Origin: Catalinimonas alkaloidigena
GTDB taxonomy: Bacteria; Bacteroidota; Bacteroidia; Cytophagales; Cyclobacteriaceae
Direction: 5' to 3'
Length of the DNA stretch: 64,000 nt
Assembly (NCBI RefSeq): GCF_029504655.1
Contig: NZ_JAQFIL010000001.1
Coordinates: 1,245,001 to 1,309,000 of the forward strand
The notes below the pieces were generated by a model. It saw nothing but the letters and a program-made list of their open reading frames with translations, searched no databases and was not told where the DNA came from. Shown one piece after another: positions 26,810-35,257 of the stretch; within the stretch, counting starts at the first letter, position 1, and every line of letters begins with the position of its first letter. Made by a program: the position numbers and the translations under genes.

Positions 26810-27301
26810 ATGAAAATACTATTGCTATCCGATACACATAGCTACATAGACGCATCAATTTTAAGTCATGCCGAACAAGCTGATGAAATATGGCATGCAG
26901 GCGATATAGGAGATTTTTCAGTAGCACAATCTTTGGAAGAAGTTAAACCGCTCAGAGCTGTTTACGGAAACATAGATGGAGAAGAGGTCAGGAAGTCTTT
27001 TCCTGAAGATCTATGGTTTGAAGTAGAGGGGATAACCGTTTGGATAACACACATTGGGGGATACCCTCCAAAATACAATAGGCGGGTAAAAAAAGTGCTT
27101 TCAGAAAGACGAGCAGATATATTTGTTAGTGGACATTCTCACATACTTAAAGTAGTCAGAGATCAGGAAAGAGGAGGAATGTTGTGTATGAACCCCGGAG
27201 CCATAGGTAAGCAAGGCTTCCAAAAAGTACGTACCATGCTCCGATTTGAAATTAATGATCAAAAGGTGAAGCATCTGGAGGTGATAGAAATGCAAAGATA
27301 A
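26810..27301 (+). CDS. YfcE/MJ0936-type metallophosphoesterase
   Basis: A 163-residue calcineurin-like phosphodiesterase. Metal ligands are seen in order: D8 and H10 (LLSDTHSY), the HAGDIGD motif (about 35-41), YGNIDGE (about 58-64), ITHIGG (about 79-84) and SGHSH (about 109-113). Known relatives hydrolyse phosphodiesters in vitro, with unclear natural substrates. It is divergent from the cyd operon and may share the dyad at 26732-26754. Confidence 0.92.
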   Translation: MKILLLSDTHSYIDASILSHAEQADEIWHAGDIGDFSVAQSLEEVKPLRAVYGNIDGEEVRKSFPEDLWFEVEGITVWITHIGGYPPKYNRRVKKVLSERRADIFVSGHSHILKVVRDQERGGMLCMNPGAIGKQGFQKVRTMLRFEINDQKVKHLEVIEMQR

Positions 27302-27353
27302 AAAAAAAGACACCCCTTATTGGAATGTCTTCAGAATAGATAGAGTCCTGGTC

Positions 27354-27653
27354 TTACTCCTCTGTTTTCTCTTTTGTATCTTTTACCTGAGCTTTAGCTG
27401 GCTCTTTTTTCTCGGCGGTAGTATCTCCTTTTTTCAGATCTTCTGCGGCATCTTTTTTTACAGCAGCTTCTTCTTTAGTTTTAGAAGTATCAGCTTTTTT
27501 GCTTCCGCCTTTTTTCTCAAACTCAGCCTTAATTGCCTCTACATCTACTGACTTGATAGGAGGCTGCTTGGTAAGCTGTTTTATTTTATCCTGCCTCTTT
27601 TTGGCATTCGCTTTATTCCTTAGTCCTTTTCTTTTAAGTCTGGTAACTCCCAT
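27354..27653 (-). CDS. Lysine/glutamate-rich small protein, unknown function
   Basis: A 99-residue protein with two parts. Residues 1-35 are strongly basic (MGVTRLKRKGLRNKANAKK and onward), resembling an RNA- or nucleoid-binding tail. Residues 45-99 are low-complexity K, E, A, T and D without hydrophobic core (EKKEPAKAQVKDTKEKTEE at the end). It is probably disordered. The basic N-terminus, followed by conserved-looking QPPIKSVDVEAIKAEF, suggests a real gene. No family is recognised. It converges on the phosphoesterase gene. Confidence 0.65.
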   Translation of the reverse strand: MGVTRLKRKGLRNKANAKKRQDKIKQLTKQPPIKSVDVEAIKAEFEKKGGSKKADTSKTKEEAAVKKDAAEDLKKGDTTAEKKEPAKAQVKDTKEKTEE

Positions 27654-28186
27654 GGCTTTATATCCTTATTGTTTCTATGATTCCGAAATAAGGTGCGAAT
27701 TTAATAAATCGCATTTATTTATAAAAGTAATTAGCAATGCATCCGCCGAAATAGTTTAAATATCATCACTTTAGCTATTGGACAAGTGATCGCATTTTAT
27801 AAAATAGATAGACAGACAAAGCTGAATGAAAAAAGGAATGAAGCTATTTATTCAAATCAATCTGTGCAGATTTAACCAACAAAAGGTTGATTCTTATCCA
27901 TCAAACCATAAATAATAAATAGCTTGAGGCTTGTCTATCTGTTAAAAGTAGGATGGTTTCTTATGCTTAAGTAGTGATTCTTTATAGTTTATACTATTTT
28001 AAGTTAATATTGCTGCAAAATATTGATAAGAAGACTACGTTCACCGGGAGTGATCATCGGAAAATAAATCAGTAGTAAGTGCCAAGCTGAATTTTTTATC
28101 ATATTTGTGTACAATAATTGCACAGCTTAAGCTTCTTACTTTTTAGATACATGGAACGAATCCACTGAGTAAAATATTTTTAGGGT
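27654..28186. other. Gene-free 533-base region holding a structured element
   Basis: No open frame of note. The middle (27806-27940) contains paired inverted repeats described in the next entry. The rest is AT-rich, with no clear -7/-33 pair close to the start at 28187. Confidence 0.6.
27806..27940. repeat. Long stem-loop, possible structured RNA or miniature transposable element
   Basis: Two nested perfect inverted repeats enclose about 61 bases. The outer is AGATAGACA at 27806-27814 with TGTCTATCT at 27932-27940. The inner is AAGCTATTTATT at 27841-27852 with AATAAATAGCTT at 27914-27925. Inside the loop, AATCTG/CAGATT (27859-27864, 27867-27872) can form a local hairpin. AATCAA at 27855-27860 can instead pair with TTGATT at 27887-27892. 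No T-run follows either arm. Confidence 0.55.
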
Positions 28187-30385
28187 ATGAATAAACATTA
28201 TATAGTCTTATCAATTCTATTTCTTTTTACGGTATTCAACCTACAGGCTCAGGAAGAAGGCAATATAAAGATTGAATTTCCTGATGGACAGAAGTGGAAT
28301 GAAATCAGTGAAGGAACCACCCTTGAATTTAAACTTAACGCGAGTGGAGGGTTAAGTGGAAACTATAAGTTCTCAGCAAATAGTGAAACTTCTCTCAACT
28401 TTCAGCTTAATGAAGATGGTTTTTTCCGTTGGCAGCCAGCCTATGATCTGGTTACTCCCGAAGAAAGAAGAAAAACCTATCCCATTCTCTTTGAGGTAAC
28501 GAATGAAGGGGGACAGGTGACTACCCGACAAGTAGAGTTTGTGGTGAAAAACCAGGCCAGAATTACTTCATTTTTTAATATTGAGCCTTTTTACGTCAAT
28601 CCTGATCAGTCAAACACCTATGAACTATCAGTTAATGGAAGCGATTACAGTTTTTCACTCATAGAAAGTACTGCTCCGGAAGGCATGGAAATAAATAATG
28701 ATGGCATATTTAGCTGGACACCAACTTCAGAGCAATTTACCTCCTTACAAAAAAATCCGCTTACCGTGGAGTTTATGCTTGAAGATAAACAGTACGGAGA
28801 TAAAATCCCCGGTAAACTGGAAGTCGCAGCTTCTCCCGAAGCTGCTCAGCCCGTGGCACAAACGCCTGAACTTAAGTTGGTATTACCGAAGGGTAAAAGC
28901 TGGAACGTGGTTAGCGAAGGCAATACACTTACTTTCCAACTGAGTGCCAGTGGAGGTAAAGACAAGCAGTATACTTTCAATATGATTCAGGGGTCTTCCG
29001 AAGATGTGGGTATAATCTTTGACGAGCAGGGGAATTTTTATTGGACCCCCTCCTTTGATTTAGTAGACAGGTTGGAAGAAACGAAGACGTTTCAGGTTAT
29101 TTTTGAGGTAAATAATAGTAGCGGTGAAAGTGACCGCCAACAGGTGAACCTGCTGGTATACCATACCAATCGTGCTCCCGAGATTGCGGACCTGAAGACA
29201 TTCTATGTGCAGTATAATGTGCAGAATGTATATCAGTTAGGTACTGCCAATGCAATCACTGACCCTGACAATGACCCTCTGGTGTTCAAGCCTATTTTGG
29301 CACAGATGCCTCAGGGAATGACACTTTCAGGACAGGGAGAATTAAGCTGGAAACCTTCCTATGGGCAATATACTCGTCTGCAGAAAGAACCTATGGAGTT
29401 GGAGTACATTGTGGAGGATCAACCGTATAAAGCACAGACAAAAGGCAAGATTCGCATAGCTGTTACGCAACAGGATCATCCACCAGAAATTTCAATGGTG
29501 CCTAATGAGGATGCGTTTAGTATTCGTGAAGATGAAGCATTGAATCTCAAATTTTACCTTTCTGATCCTAATGGGGATCAGGATATTGCGAGCTTTGATT
29601 TCGTATCTGAGACCAACAGAATCCCTAAAAGCTCATTAATCAAAAATGACATGACCCAGTGGGAATTCATCTGGAGTCCGGGCTACGATTTCTTTTTGGA
29701 ACCTGGTATGAAAGATACTTACGAAATTACTTTCTTTGTGGTGGATCAAACCAATCAGCGAGCGCAGCGTTCGGTAAGCGTAACGGTAGAGGATGCTGAA
29801 AACCTGGAGGAGAAAGACAGACTTCTCTATAACCAGTATCGTACCAGCCTCGTCAGAATCTGGAATTTGATGGAACAGCTTAAGGAGAAACAAAAAGAGT
29901 TGCAGAAAGAGTACAAGAAGGCCAAAAAAACCAAGAAACATCGGGCGGTGACAACCGCCTCCCTGGGGGCTATCACCGGACTTTCTCCGGTAGTACTATC
30001 TGATAATCAGGATACCCAAAAATATGTGAGCGGTGTGGGAGGAACCACCTCCATGACGCTTGGCAGTCTGGAAGCCAGCAATGTGATTGGTCAGGACCCC
30101 AGCGGCGTATTTGAAAAGCTGAGCTACATTACCCAGAAGCTCAACGCGCTGGAAACCCAGGGCAATGTATTCGCTGGAAAATACGCGCTGTCAAATACGC
30201 GAAGACAAGGCTCTTTCAATGAGGATTTGAAAAAGATTATAGAAATGATCAGCCTTAAAGATGTGACTACGTTGGAGTTAGACCCTACATGGGAAAACCC
30301 TAAAAATCCTTCTGATAAAAACATTCAGGATACTTTCAAAGATTTTAATCCTGACCCTGAGAAATCATCAATCATTAATGAGTAA
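28187..30385 (+). CDS. Secreted protein with duplicated Ig/cadherin-like modules and C-terminal helical domain
   Basis: Unknown function. A signal peptide ends at NLQAQ (residue 22). Five beta-sandwich-like modules follow. Module A (about 25-120; DGQKWNEISEGTTLEFKLNA, ending FRWQPAYDLV) is repeated as A' (about 227-325; KGKSWNVVSEGNTLTFQLSA, FYWTPSFDLV). Module B (about 133-210; GIFSWTPTSEQFTSLQKNPL) is repeated as B' (about 335-427; GELSWKPSYGQYTRLQKEPM). The last (430-535) has calcium-type DPNGDQD. Residues 540-590 form a lysine-rich coiled coil, followed by a Gly/Ser/Ala-rich segment and a helical end. No type IX sorting signal is seen at the C-terminus. The last 8 bases overlap hisS. Confidence 0.85.
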   Translation: MNKHYIVLSILFLFTVFNLQAQEEGNIKIEFPDGQKWNEISEGTTLEFKLNASGGLSGNYKFSANSETSLNFQLNEDGFFRWQPAYDLVTPEERRKTYPILFEVTNEGGQVTTRQVEFVVKNQARITSFFNIEPFYVNPDQSNTYELSVNGSDYSFSLIESTAPEGMEINNDGIFSWTPTSEQFTSLQKNPLTVEFMLEDKQYGDKIPGKLEVAASPEAAQPVAQTPELKLVLPKGKSWNVVSEGNTLTFQLSASGGKDKQYTFNMIQGSSEDVGIIFDEQGNFYWTPSFDLVDRLEETKTFQVIFEVNNSSGESDRQQVNLLVYHTNRAPEIADLKTFYVQYNVQNVYQLGTANAITDPDNDPLVFKPILAQMPQGMTLSGQGELSWKPSYGQYTRLQKEPMELEYIVEDQPYKAQTKGKIRIAVTQQDHPPEISMVPNEDAFSIREDEALNLKFYLSDPNGDQDIASFDFVSETNRIPKSSLIKNDMTQWEFIWSPGYDFFLEPGMKDTYEITFFVVDQTNQRAQRSVSVTVEDAENLEEKDRLLYNQYRTSLVRIWNLMEQLKEKQKELQKEYKKAKKTKKHRAVTTASLGAITGLSPVVLSDNQDTQKYVSGVGGTTSMTLGSLEASNVIGQDPSGVFEKLSYITQKLNALETQGNVFAGKYALSNTRRQGSFNEDLKKIIEMISLKDVTTLELDPTWENPKNPSDKNIQDTFKDFNPDPEKSSIINE

Positions 30386-31751
30386 ACAAAAACCAAGTAT
30401 ACCTAAAGGTACCCGGGATTTCGGGCCGGCCGAAATGGCCAAACGTAACTATATTCTAGATCATATTCGTGAAGTATACCGTCGCTACGGCTATCAGCAA
30501 CTGGAAACCCCCAGCATGGAAAACTTATCCGTACTCACCGGTAAGTATGGAGATGAAGGGGATCAATTGCTGTTTAAAATTCTGAATTCAGGAGATTTTC
30601 TCTCTAAGACCGAACCCACTGACTACAATAATGGTTCGGCTGGTTTACTTCCCAAAATTGCAGAAAAAGGCCTCCGTTATGATCTTACTGTGCCTTTTGC
30701 CCGTTATGTGGTGATGAACCAGAGCCAGCTTACTTTTCCTTTTCGCCGCTTTCAGATACAGCCGGTTTGGCGGGCTGATCGGCCTCAGAAAGGACGTTAC
30801 CGTGAATTTTATCAGTGCGATGCCGATGTAGTGGGCACGGATTCCCTTACCAGCGAAGCTGAGATTGTGCTGATGATTGAAGAGGTTTTTGAGCGTTTAG
30901 GCATCAAAGACATAAGCATCAAAGTCAATAATCGTAAAATTCTGGCAGGTTTGGTAGAAGCAGTAGGGGCACAGGGTAAAGAAAGTGACCTTTTGATTGC
31001 GATTGACAAACTGGATAAAATAGGGCAGGAGAAAGTTATCGCCGAACTGCAAGAGAAAAGTTTCGGTCAGGAGGCTATAGATAAGCTGATGCCCATTTTC
31101 AATGTTGAAGGGAGTAATCAAAGCCGGCTGGATAGCATACGTACCTTACTTGCTGGTTCTGAGACTGGCTTACAAGGGGTAAGTGAAATTGAGGAAGTCA
31201 TTGAAAGAGTACAAATGATGGGTTCAGAGGCTGCTTCTCTGGAATTTGATATCACATTGGCCAGAGGTTTATCGTACTATACCGGGGCTATTTTTGAGGT
31301 AAAAGCCAATCATGCGGTGATTAGCAGTAGCATCAGCGGAGGAGGACGTTATGATGATCTTACCGGTGTTTTTGGCTTGCCCAATGTCTCCGGTGTAGGC
31401 ATTTCATTTGGGGTGGACCGTATTTATGATGTAATGGAAGGTTTAGGACTTTTTCCCGAAGAAAACCTTGCCGCGACGCAGGTCTTATTCATTTGCTTTG
31501 ATGAGGAGACCGAAAAACATGCGCTTGCTTTGCTTAGCCAGGTTCGTAAAGCAGGTATAAGCGCTGAGATTTATCCCGATAGGGTAAAACTCAAGAAGCA
31601 GTTTGCTTATGCTGATAAGAAGGGAATTCCCTATACCATCGTAGTAGGTGTGGAAGAAATACAGCAAAAAGCTTACGGGCTAAAAAATCTTAAAAGTGGA
31701 GAACAGGAAAACTTAAGCATTGAAGAGATCATTGAGAGGCTCAAACAATGA
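30378..31751 (+). CDS. hisS: Histidyl-tRNA synthetase
   Basis: A class II aminoacyl-tRNA synthetase charging tRNA-His, 457 residues. Motif 1 is near IPKGTRDFGP and YRRYGYQQLETP. Motif 2 is FRRFQIQPVWRADRPQKGRY (about 115-134). The histidine-specific motif LARGLSYYTGAIFEV lies at about 293-307, followed by SGGGRYDDL. The C-terminal anticodon-binding domain runs from about 365. The start codon overlaps the stop of the secreted-protein gene (ATGAGTAA), an unusual partner for an essential enzyme. Confidence 0.97.
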   Translation: MSKQKPSIPKGTRDFGPAEMAKRNYILDHIREVYRRYGYQQLETPSMENLSVLTGKYGDEGDQLLFKILNSGDFLSKTEPTDYNNGSAGLLPKIAEKGLRYDLTVPFARYVVMNQSQLTFPFRRFQIQPVWRADRPQKGRYREFYQCDADVVGTDSLTSEAEIVLMIEEVFERLGIKDISIKVNNRKILAGLVEAVGAQGKESDLLIAIDKLDKIGQEKVIAELQEKSFGQEAIDKLMPIFNVEGSNQSRLDSIRTLLAGSETGLQGVSEIEEVIERVQMMGSEAASLEFDITLARGLSYYTGAIFEVKANHAVISSSISGGGRYDDLTGVFGLPNVSGVGISFGVDRIYDVMEGLGLFPEENLAATQVLFICFDEETEKHALALLSQVRKAGISAEIYPDRVKLKKQFAYADKKGIPYTIVVGVEEIQQKAYGLKNLKSGEQENLSIEEIIERLKQ

Positions 31752-31803
31752 ATGTTGATCATCTGCGTTTCATATAACAAACCGAAGCCCAACCATCACT
31801 GCA

Positions 31804-33483
31804 TTGCGAATTTGTAAACTCTTAAGCTTAATCCTATGCTGCTGTAGCCTGGCATTCACTGCTTATGGGCAGACATTAAGTACCAAGGAACGCTTTGAAG
31901 TAAATGTCACCCAGGGTTGCGCTCCCCTTACTGTCACTGCCAGCAACCTTTTTACTGCTATACCAGATGTGCCTATCGTATGGAACTTTGATTGGGATGG
32001 AGATGAGGGCAACATTACGGTTGATCCCGACGCCTCTCCTCAAAGTGCAAGTTTTGAATATACTGAGCCAGGTACATACAAACTTTTGCAGGTGATAGGA
32101 AACATCAATGATCCTATTGATACGATTATTATCGAGGTGATGGAACCCAGAGAACCCAGGTATAAAGTATATAACTGTATTAACAATACGGTTTTTATTG
32201 ACTTTAGCGAAGAGGACTATTATGACCAATTATTTTTTGATTTTGGCGACGGGGGCATCCAGACCGTCTCCACAGATCAGGAATCTATATCCTACCAATA
32301 TTATGATCAGGGGGAATATACCATAGCTGCAGAGGGGCTTTTTGATGATGCGGCTCCTAATTGCGGATTGGCTGATACAACGATTAATACCGTTGAAAAC
32401 CTGGATATCGCAACCCTCTCACGAGTACAGGTAGAAAATGAGCAGGAAATTCAACTGGCTTTTGAACTTGCTGATAATGACGTGTCATACCGGCTGGAAG
32501 TAGCTGAAAATGGAAGTAGTGATTTTAGTTTTGCTTCACTTGATTTGGATGGTAAGGCTACTACTTTTATCTGGAATGATCCTGATGTCAATGCCCGAGA
32601 TACCTATTACTGTTTTCGTATAGTGGCGGTAAATCGCTGTGATGAAAGTCTTAACCAATTTTCAAACATGGTTTGCAGTATAGCTTTACAAGCCACAGCA
32701 GAAGATCTTCAGAACCAACTGGAATGGCAAAGCGATGGGTTTGATCAATATCAGGTTATTCGGGATGGAAATCAGATTGATGAGATCAACGCTACATTAT
32801 ATACCGACACTGAGGTCACGTGTCAGGAAGATTATACATATAGTATTGTAGCTGAACAAAACGGAGCAGTGAGTATTTCTCTAGGAGAAGATATTACCGC
32901 TATTTCAACCACTGTTCCTCCTGCGCCTGATAATCTGGATGCAAGCCTAGCGGGCACTGGCGCTGATTTACAATGGCCGGCAGAAAATGAAGCGGTTCAG
33001 TATTATATTTATAGAGCTGAAGATGGAGGCAGCAGCCAATTGTATGACTCTCTCTTACAGAGCACTTCTGTAAATCTTAGGTACACTGACCCACAGGAGC
33101 TTACAGTAGATATTGAATATTGTTATCAAATAACATATGTCAACGATTGTGGAAACGAGTCTGAGCGGAGCGAAGAAGTATGTGTTACACTTCCAAGACA
33201 GGCCAGGGTATTCTTTCCCAATGCTTTTACTCCCAATGGAGACGGGCTGAATGATATTTTTGTTTATAAGGCTGAGCTTCTGGAAACTGTACAATTTCAG
33301 GTGTATAATCGCTGGGGCGAACTCTTATTTTCAACCACGGACATAGGAGAGGGGTGGGATGGAACATATAAGGGGGGACTTGCTCCGCAGGGCACATATA
33401 TGTATGTACTTCAGGTGGTTGATCAGTTGGGAAACGCTTTCAGCAGATCAGGAAATTTTACATTGCTCAATGCTGCGCCCTGA
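31804..33483 (+). CDS. Secreted PKD/fibronectin-type protein with CHU_C (type IX) C-terminal domain
   Basis: 559 residues. A signal peptide (CKLLSLILCCCSLAFTAYGQ) precedes a PKD-like module (about 30-120, WNFDWDGDEGN and FEYTEPGTYKLLQVIG), a second PKD-like region (LFFDFGDGG), and fibronectin III-like modules to about 460. The last 85 residues are the gliding-motility-associated C-terminal domain, with FFPNAFTPNGDGLNDIF, VYNRWGELLF, WDGTYKGGLAPQGTYMYVL. This domain directs export through the type IX system and attachment to the surface. The start is TTG at 31804; no ATG exists in the open frame upstream, and it gives the complete leader. It lies downstream of hisS with a 52-base gap. Confidence 0.92.
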   Translation: MRICKLLSLILCCCSLAFTAYGQTLSTKERFEVNVTQGCAPLTVTASNLFTAIPDVPIVWNFDWDGDEGNITVDPDASPQSASFEYTEPGTYKLLQVIGNINDPIDTIIIEVMEPREPRYKVYNCINNTVFIDFSEEDYYDQLFFDFGDGGIQTVSTDQESISYQYYDQGEYTIAAEGLFDDAAPNCGLADTTINTVENLDIATLSRVQVENEQEIQLAFELADNDVSYRLEVAENGSSDFSFASLDLDGKATTFIWNDPDVNARDTYYCFRIVAVNRCDESLNQFSNMVCSIALQATAEDLQNQLEWQSDGFDQYQVIRDGNQIDEINATLYTDTEVTCQEDYTYSIVAEQNGAVSISLGEDITAISTTVPPAPDNLDASLAGTGADLQWPAENEAVQYYIYRAEDGGSSQLYDSLLQSTSVNLRYTDPQELTVDIEYCYQITYVNDCGNESERSEEVCVTLPRQARVFFPNAFTPNGDGLNDIFVYKAELLETVQFQVYNRWGELLFSTTDIGEGWDGTYKGGLAPQGTYMYVLQVVDQLGNAFSRSGNFTLLNAAP

Positions 33484-33519
33484 CTAAACAACAGGCTGTA
33501 AATTACGTTGAATAAATTC

Positions 33520-33527
33520 TATATTTG
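33520..33527 (+). promoter_or_regulatory. Putative -7 element upstream of ybaB
   Basis: TATATTTG matches the Bacteroidetes -7 consensus TAnnTTTG, 34 bases before the ATG at 33561. No TTG is found at the ideal distance upstream, so the match is one-sided. Confidence 0.4.
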
Positions 33528-33560
33528 CGAAGTCTTAGTTTACACAAAATCGACAAAGCT

Positions 33561-33893
33561 ATGTTTGACATGAATAAAATGATGGAGAAGGTAAAAGAAG
33601 TGCAGGAGAAGATGAAAGAAGCACAGGAAAAGCTGGAGGAGATCACCGCCACAGCGGAAGCTGGCGCAGGTATGGTGAAGGCTACTGTAAACGGTAAAAA
33701 AGAAGTGATAGATATTGAGATTGACAATGATATAATAAAGCCAGAAGACAAAGAGATCATTCAGGATTTGGTAGTAGCGGCAGTCAACAAAGCATTAGCA
33801 GAAGTTGATCTTAAAGCCAAAGAAGAAATGAAAAAATCAACTCAAGGTTTTATGCCTAATATACCGGGCTTTGATTTTGGTAATATGGCCTGA
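33561..33893 (+). CDS. YbaB/EbfC nucleoid-associated protein
   Basis: A 110-residue DNA-binding protein. The ATG at 33561 (MFDMNKMMEKVKEVQEKM) fits the family; a further TTG upstream at 33525 overlaps the putative -7 promoter element. The N-terminal part is a charged helix, followed by the GMVKATVNGKKEVIDIEID core strand (about 41-60) and helix KEIIQDLVVAAVNKALAEVD. YbaB proteins bind the nucleoid and often accompany recR or dnaX; neither is nearby. Its stop codon overlaps the following start by one base (TGATG), indicating coupling to a glycosyltransferase gene, which is unusual. Confidence 0.92.
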   Translation: MFDMNKMMEKVKEVQEKMKEAQEKLEEITATAEAGAGMVKATVNGKKEVIDIEIDNDIIKPEDKEIIQDLVVAAVNKALAEVDLKAKEEMKKSTQGFMPNIPGFDFGNMA

Positions 33894-34909
33894 TGGAACA
33901 GGCGGCAGTAATAATATTAAATTATAATGGGCTTCATTTTCTGAAGCAGTTTTTACCCTCAGTTATCAAATACAGCCGGGGGCACCGGCTTATCGTAGCG
34001 GATAATGGTTCCACTGACGATTCACTTACCTATTTAAAAGCACATTTTCCGGAAGTAGAAATTATTGCTTTTCAAGAGAACCATGGTTTTGCTAAGGGTT
34101 ATGATTTAGCTCTTAGCCAGATTAGCAATAAGTACAGTATACTCCTGAACTCAGATGTAGAGGTTACAGAAAACTGGATTAACCCGATTATAGAGTTCAT
34201 GGAGTCAGATGAAAAAATTGCTGCCTGTCAGCCAAAGATCAGGGCTTATCATCAGAAAGACTCTTTTGAGCATGCTGGTGCTGCGGGTGGGTTTATAGAT
34301 CTTATCGCTTATCCATTTTGCCGAGGTCGTATATTGGATACGCTGGAAAAAGACCACGGACAGTACGATGATGTCAAACAGATTTTTTGGGCGACAGGAG
34401 CCTGCTTTTTTGCCAGAACTGAAGTTTATAAACAGTTAGGTGGTTTTGACGATATTTTCCATGCTCATATGGAAGAGATTGATTTATGCTGGAGGATAAA
34501 CGCCTCTGGATATAAGATTTTTTACCATCCTGCAAGTACAGTTTATCATGTGGGCGGAGGGACGATGCCAGTAACAAATCCTAAGAAGACTTATCTGAAC
34601 TTTAGAAATAGCACTGGAATGTTGTTTAAGAATACACCATTATCAAGAGTTTGGTGGAAAATTCCGGTTAAAATTATGGTGGATACTGTGGCAGCCTTAA
34701 AGTTTTTTCTGGATGGAAAAATAAAAGATGGGAAAGCAGTTATGCTGGCAAATGCGCATTTTCTTCTTAACTTGAAGCGCTGGAACAAAAGGCGTGCAAT
34801 AGTTAAGAAATTACATTCAGTAGAGACAAAAGAAATCGTTTACCCCAGACTACTGGTTTTTGAGAGGTATCTGAAAAAGAAAAAATTGTTTAGCCAACTT
34901 AATTTTTAG
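33893..34909 (+). CDS. Family 2 glycosyltransferase
   Basis: A GT-A fold transferase, 338 residues, moving a sugar from a nucleotide donor to an envelope or capsule acceptor, likely cytoplasmic-face membrane-associated. The start VIILNYNGLHFLKQFLPSV (6-24) is the GT2 nucleotide-binding strand. DNGSTDDS (about 46-53) binds UDP. The metal-binding motif is the SDVEV segment around residue 88. The aromatic FWATGACFFARTEVY and HMEEIDLCWR stretches (about 165-205) match rhamnosyl- and GlcNAc-type transferases. Substrate unknown. It follows ybaB with a one-base overlap and its stop overlaps the convergent PspC gene by 4 bases. Confidence 0.9.
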   Translation: MEQAAVIILNYNGLHFLKQFLPSVIKYSRGHRLIVADNGSTDDSLTYLKAHFPEVEIIAFQENHGFAKGYDLALSQISNKYSILLNSDVEVTENWINPIIEFMESDEKIAACQPKIRAYHQKDSFEHAGAAGGFIDLIAYPFCRGRILDTLEKDHGQYDDVKQIFWATGACFFARTEVYKQLGGFDDIFHAHMEEIDLCWRINASGYKIFYHPASTVYHVGGGTMPVTNPKKTYLNFRNSTGMLFKNTPLSRVWWKIPVKIMVDTVAALKFFLDGKIKDGKAVMLANAHFLLNLKRWNKRRAIVKKLHSVETKEIVYPRLLVFERYLKKKKLFSQLNF

Positions 34910-35127
34910 TTCCAGATCTGATTATACTGTTTCCTGAGGTGTCTCCTTAAATTCATGATAAAAGCTAATCCCATATAAATAATCAATGGAGAACCAAAGG
35001 TGAGAAATGAGGCATAAATAAAGAATAGTCTGATGCTTGAAGTTGAAATACTCAGTATTTCGCCCAGGCGAGTACATACACCAAACGCCTGTTCTTCAAA
35101 GAAATGCTGTAACTTTCTCATATTCAT
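34906..35127 (-). CDS. PspC-domain small membrane protein
   Basis: A 73-residue protein consisting of little more than a PspC domain: basic N-terminus, FGVCTRLGEILSISTSSIR (15-33), then one strong membrane segment LFFIYASFLTFGSPLIIYMGLAFIM, and a basic tail. PspC senses membrane stress elsewhere, but a stand-alone short form like this has no assigned role. It converges on the glycosyltransferase with overlapping stop codons. A second ATG two codons in (MRKLQHFF) is an equally possible start. Confidence 0.85.
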   Translation of the reverse strand: MNMRKLQHFFEEQAFGVCTRLGEILSISTSSIRLFFIYASFLTFGSPLIIYMGLAFIMNLRRHLRKQYNQIWN

Positions 35128-35198
35128 AGGTAAAAACTAAACAAAAATGTTATCATTTTGTTCAAATCTTATCAAAAATAACTATTTTTTCGCCAAAA

Positions 35199-35229
35199 TT
35201 GTAATATTGGTAATAACCTAATAATTTCG
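35199..35229 (+). promoter_or_regulatory. Bacteroidetes-type promoter for the OmpA/TPR lipoprotein gene
   Basis: TTG at 35199-35201, a 20-base spacer, and TAATTTCG at 35222-35229, one mismatch from TAnnTTTG. The start codon is 29 bases downstream of the -7 element. Confidence 0.55.
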
Positions 35230-35257
35230 CATCACCAACTAACCAAACTTTTAAATT

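Noticed and set aside
33525..33560. Upstream TTG start for ybaB
   Set aside because: It overlaps the putative -7 promoter box and adds residues absent from the family.
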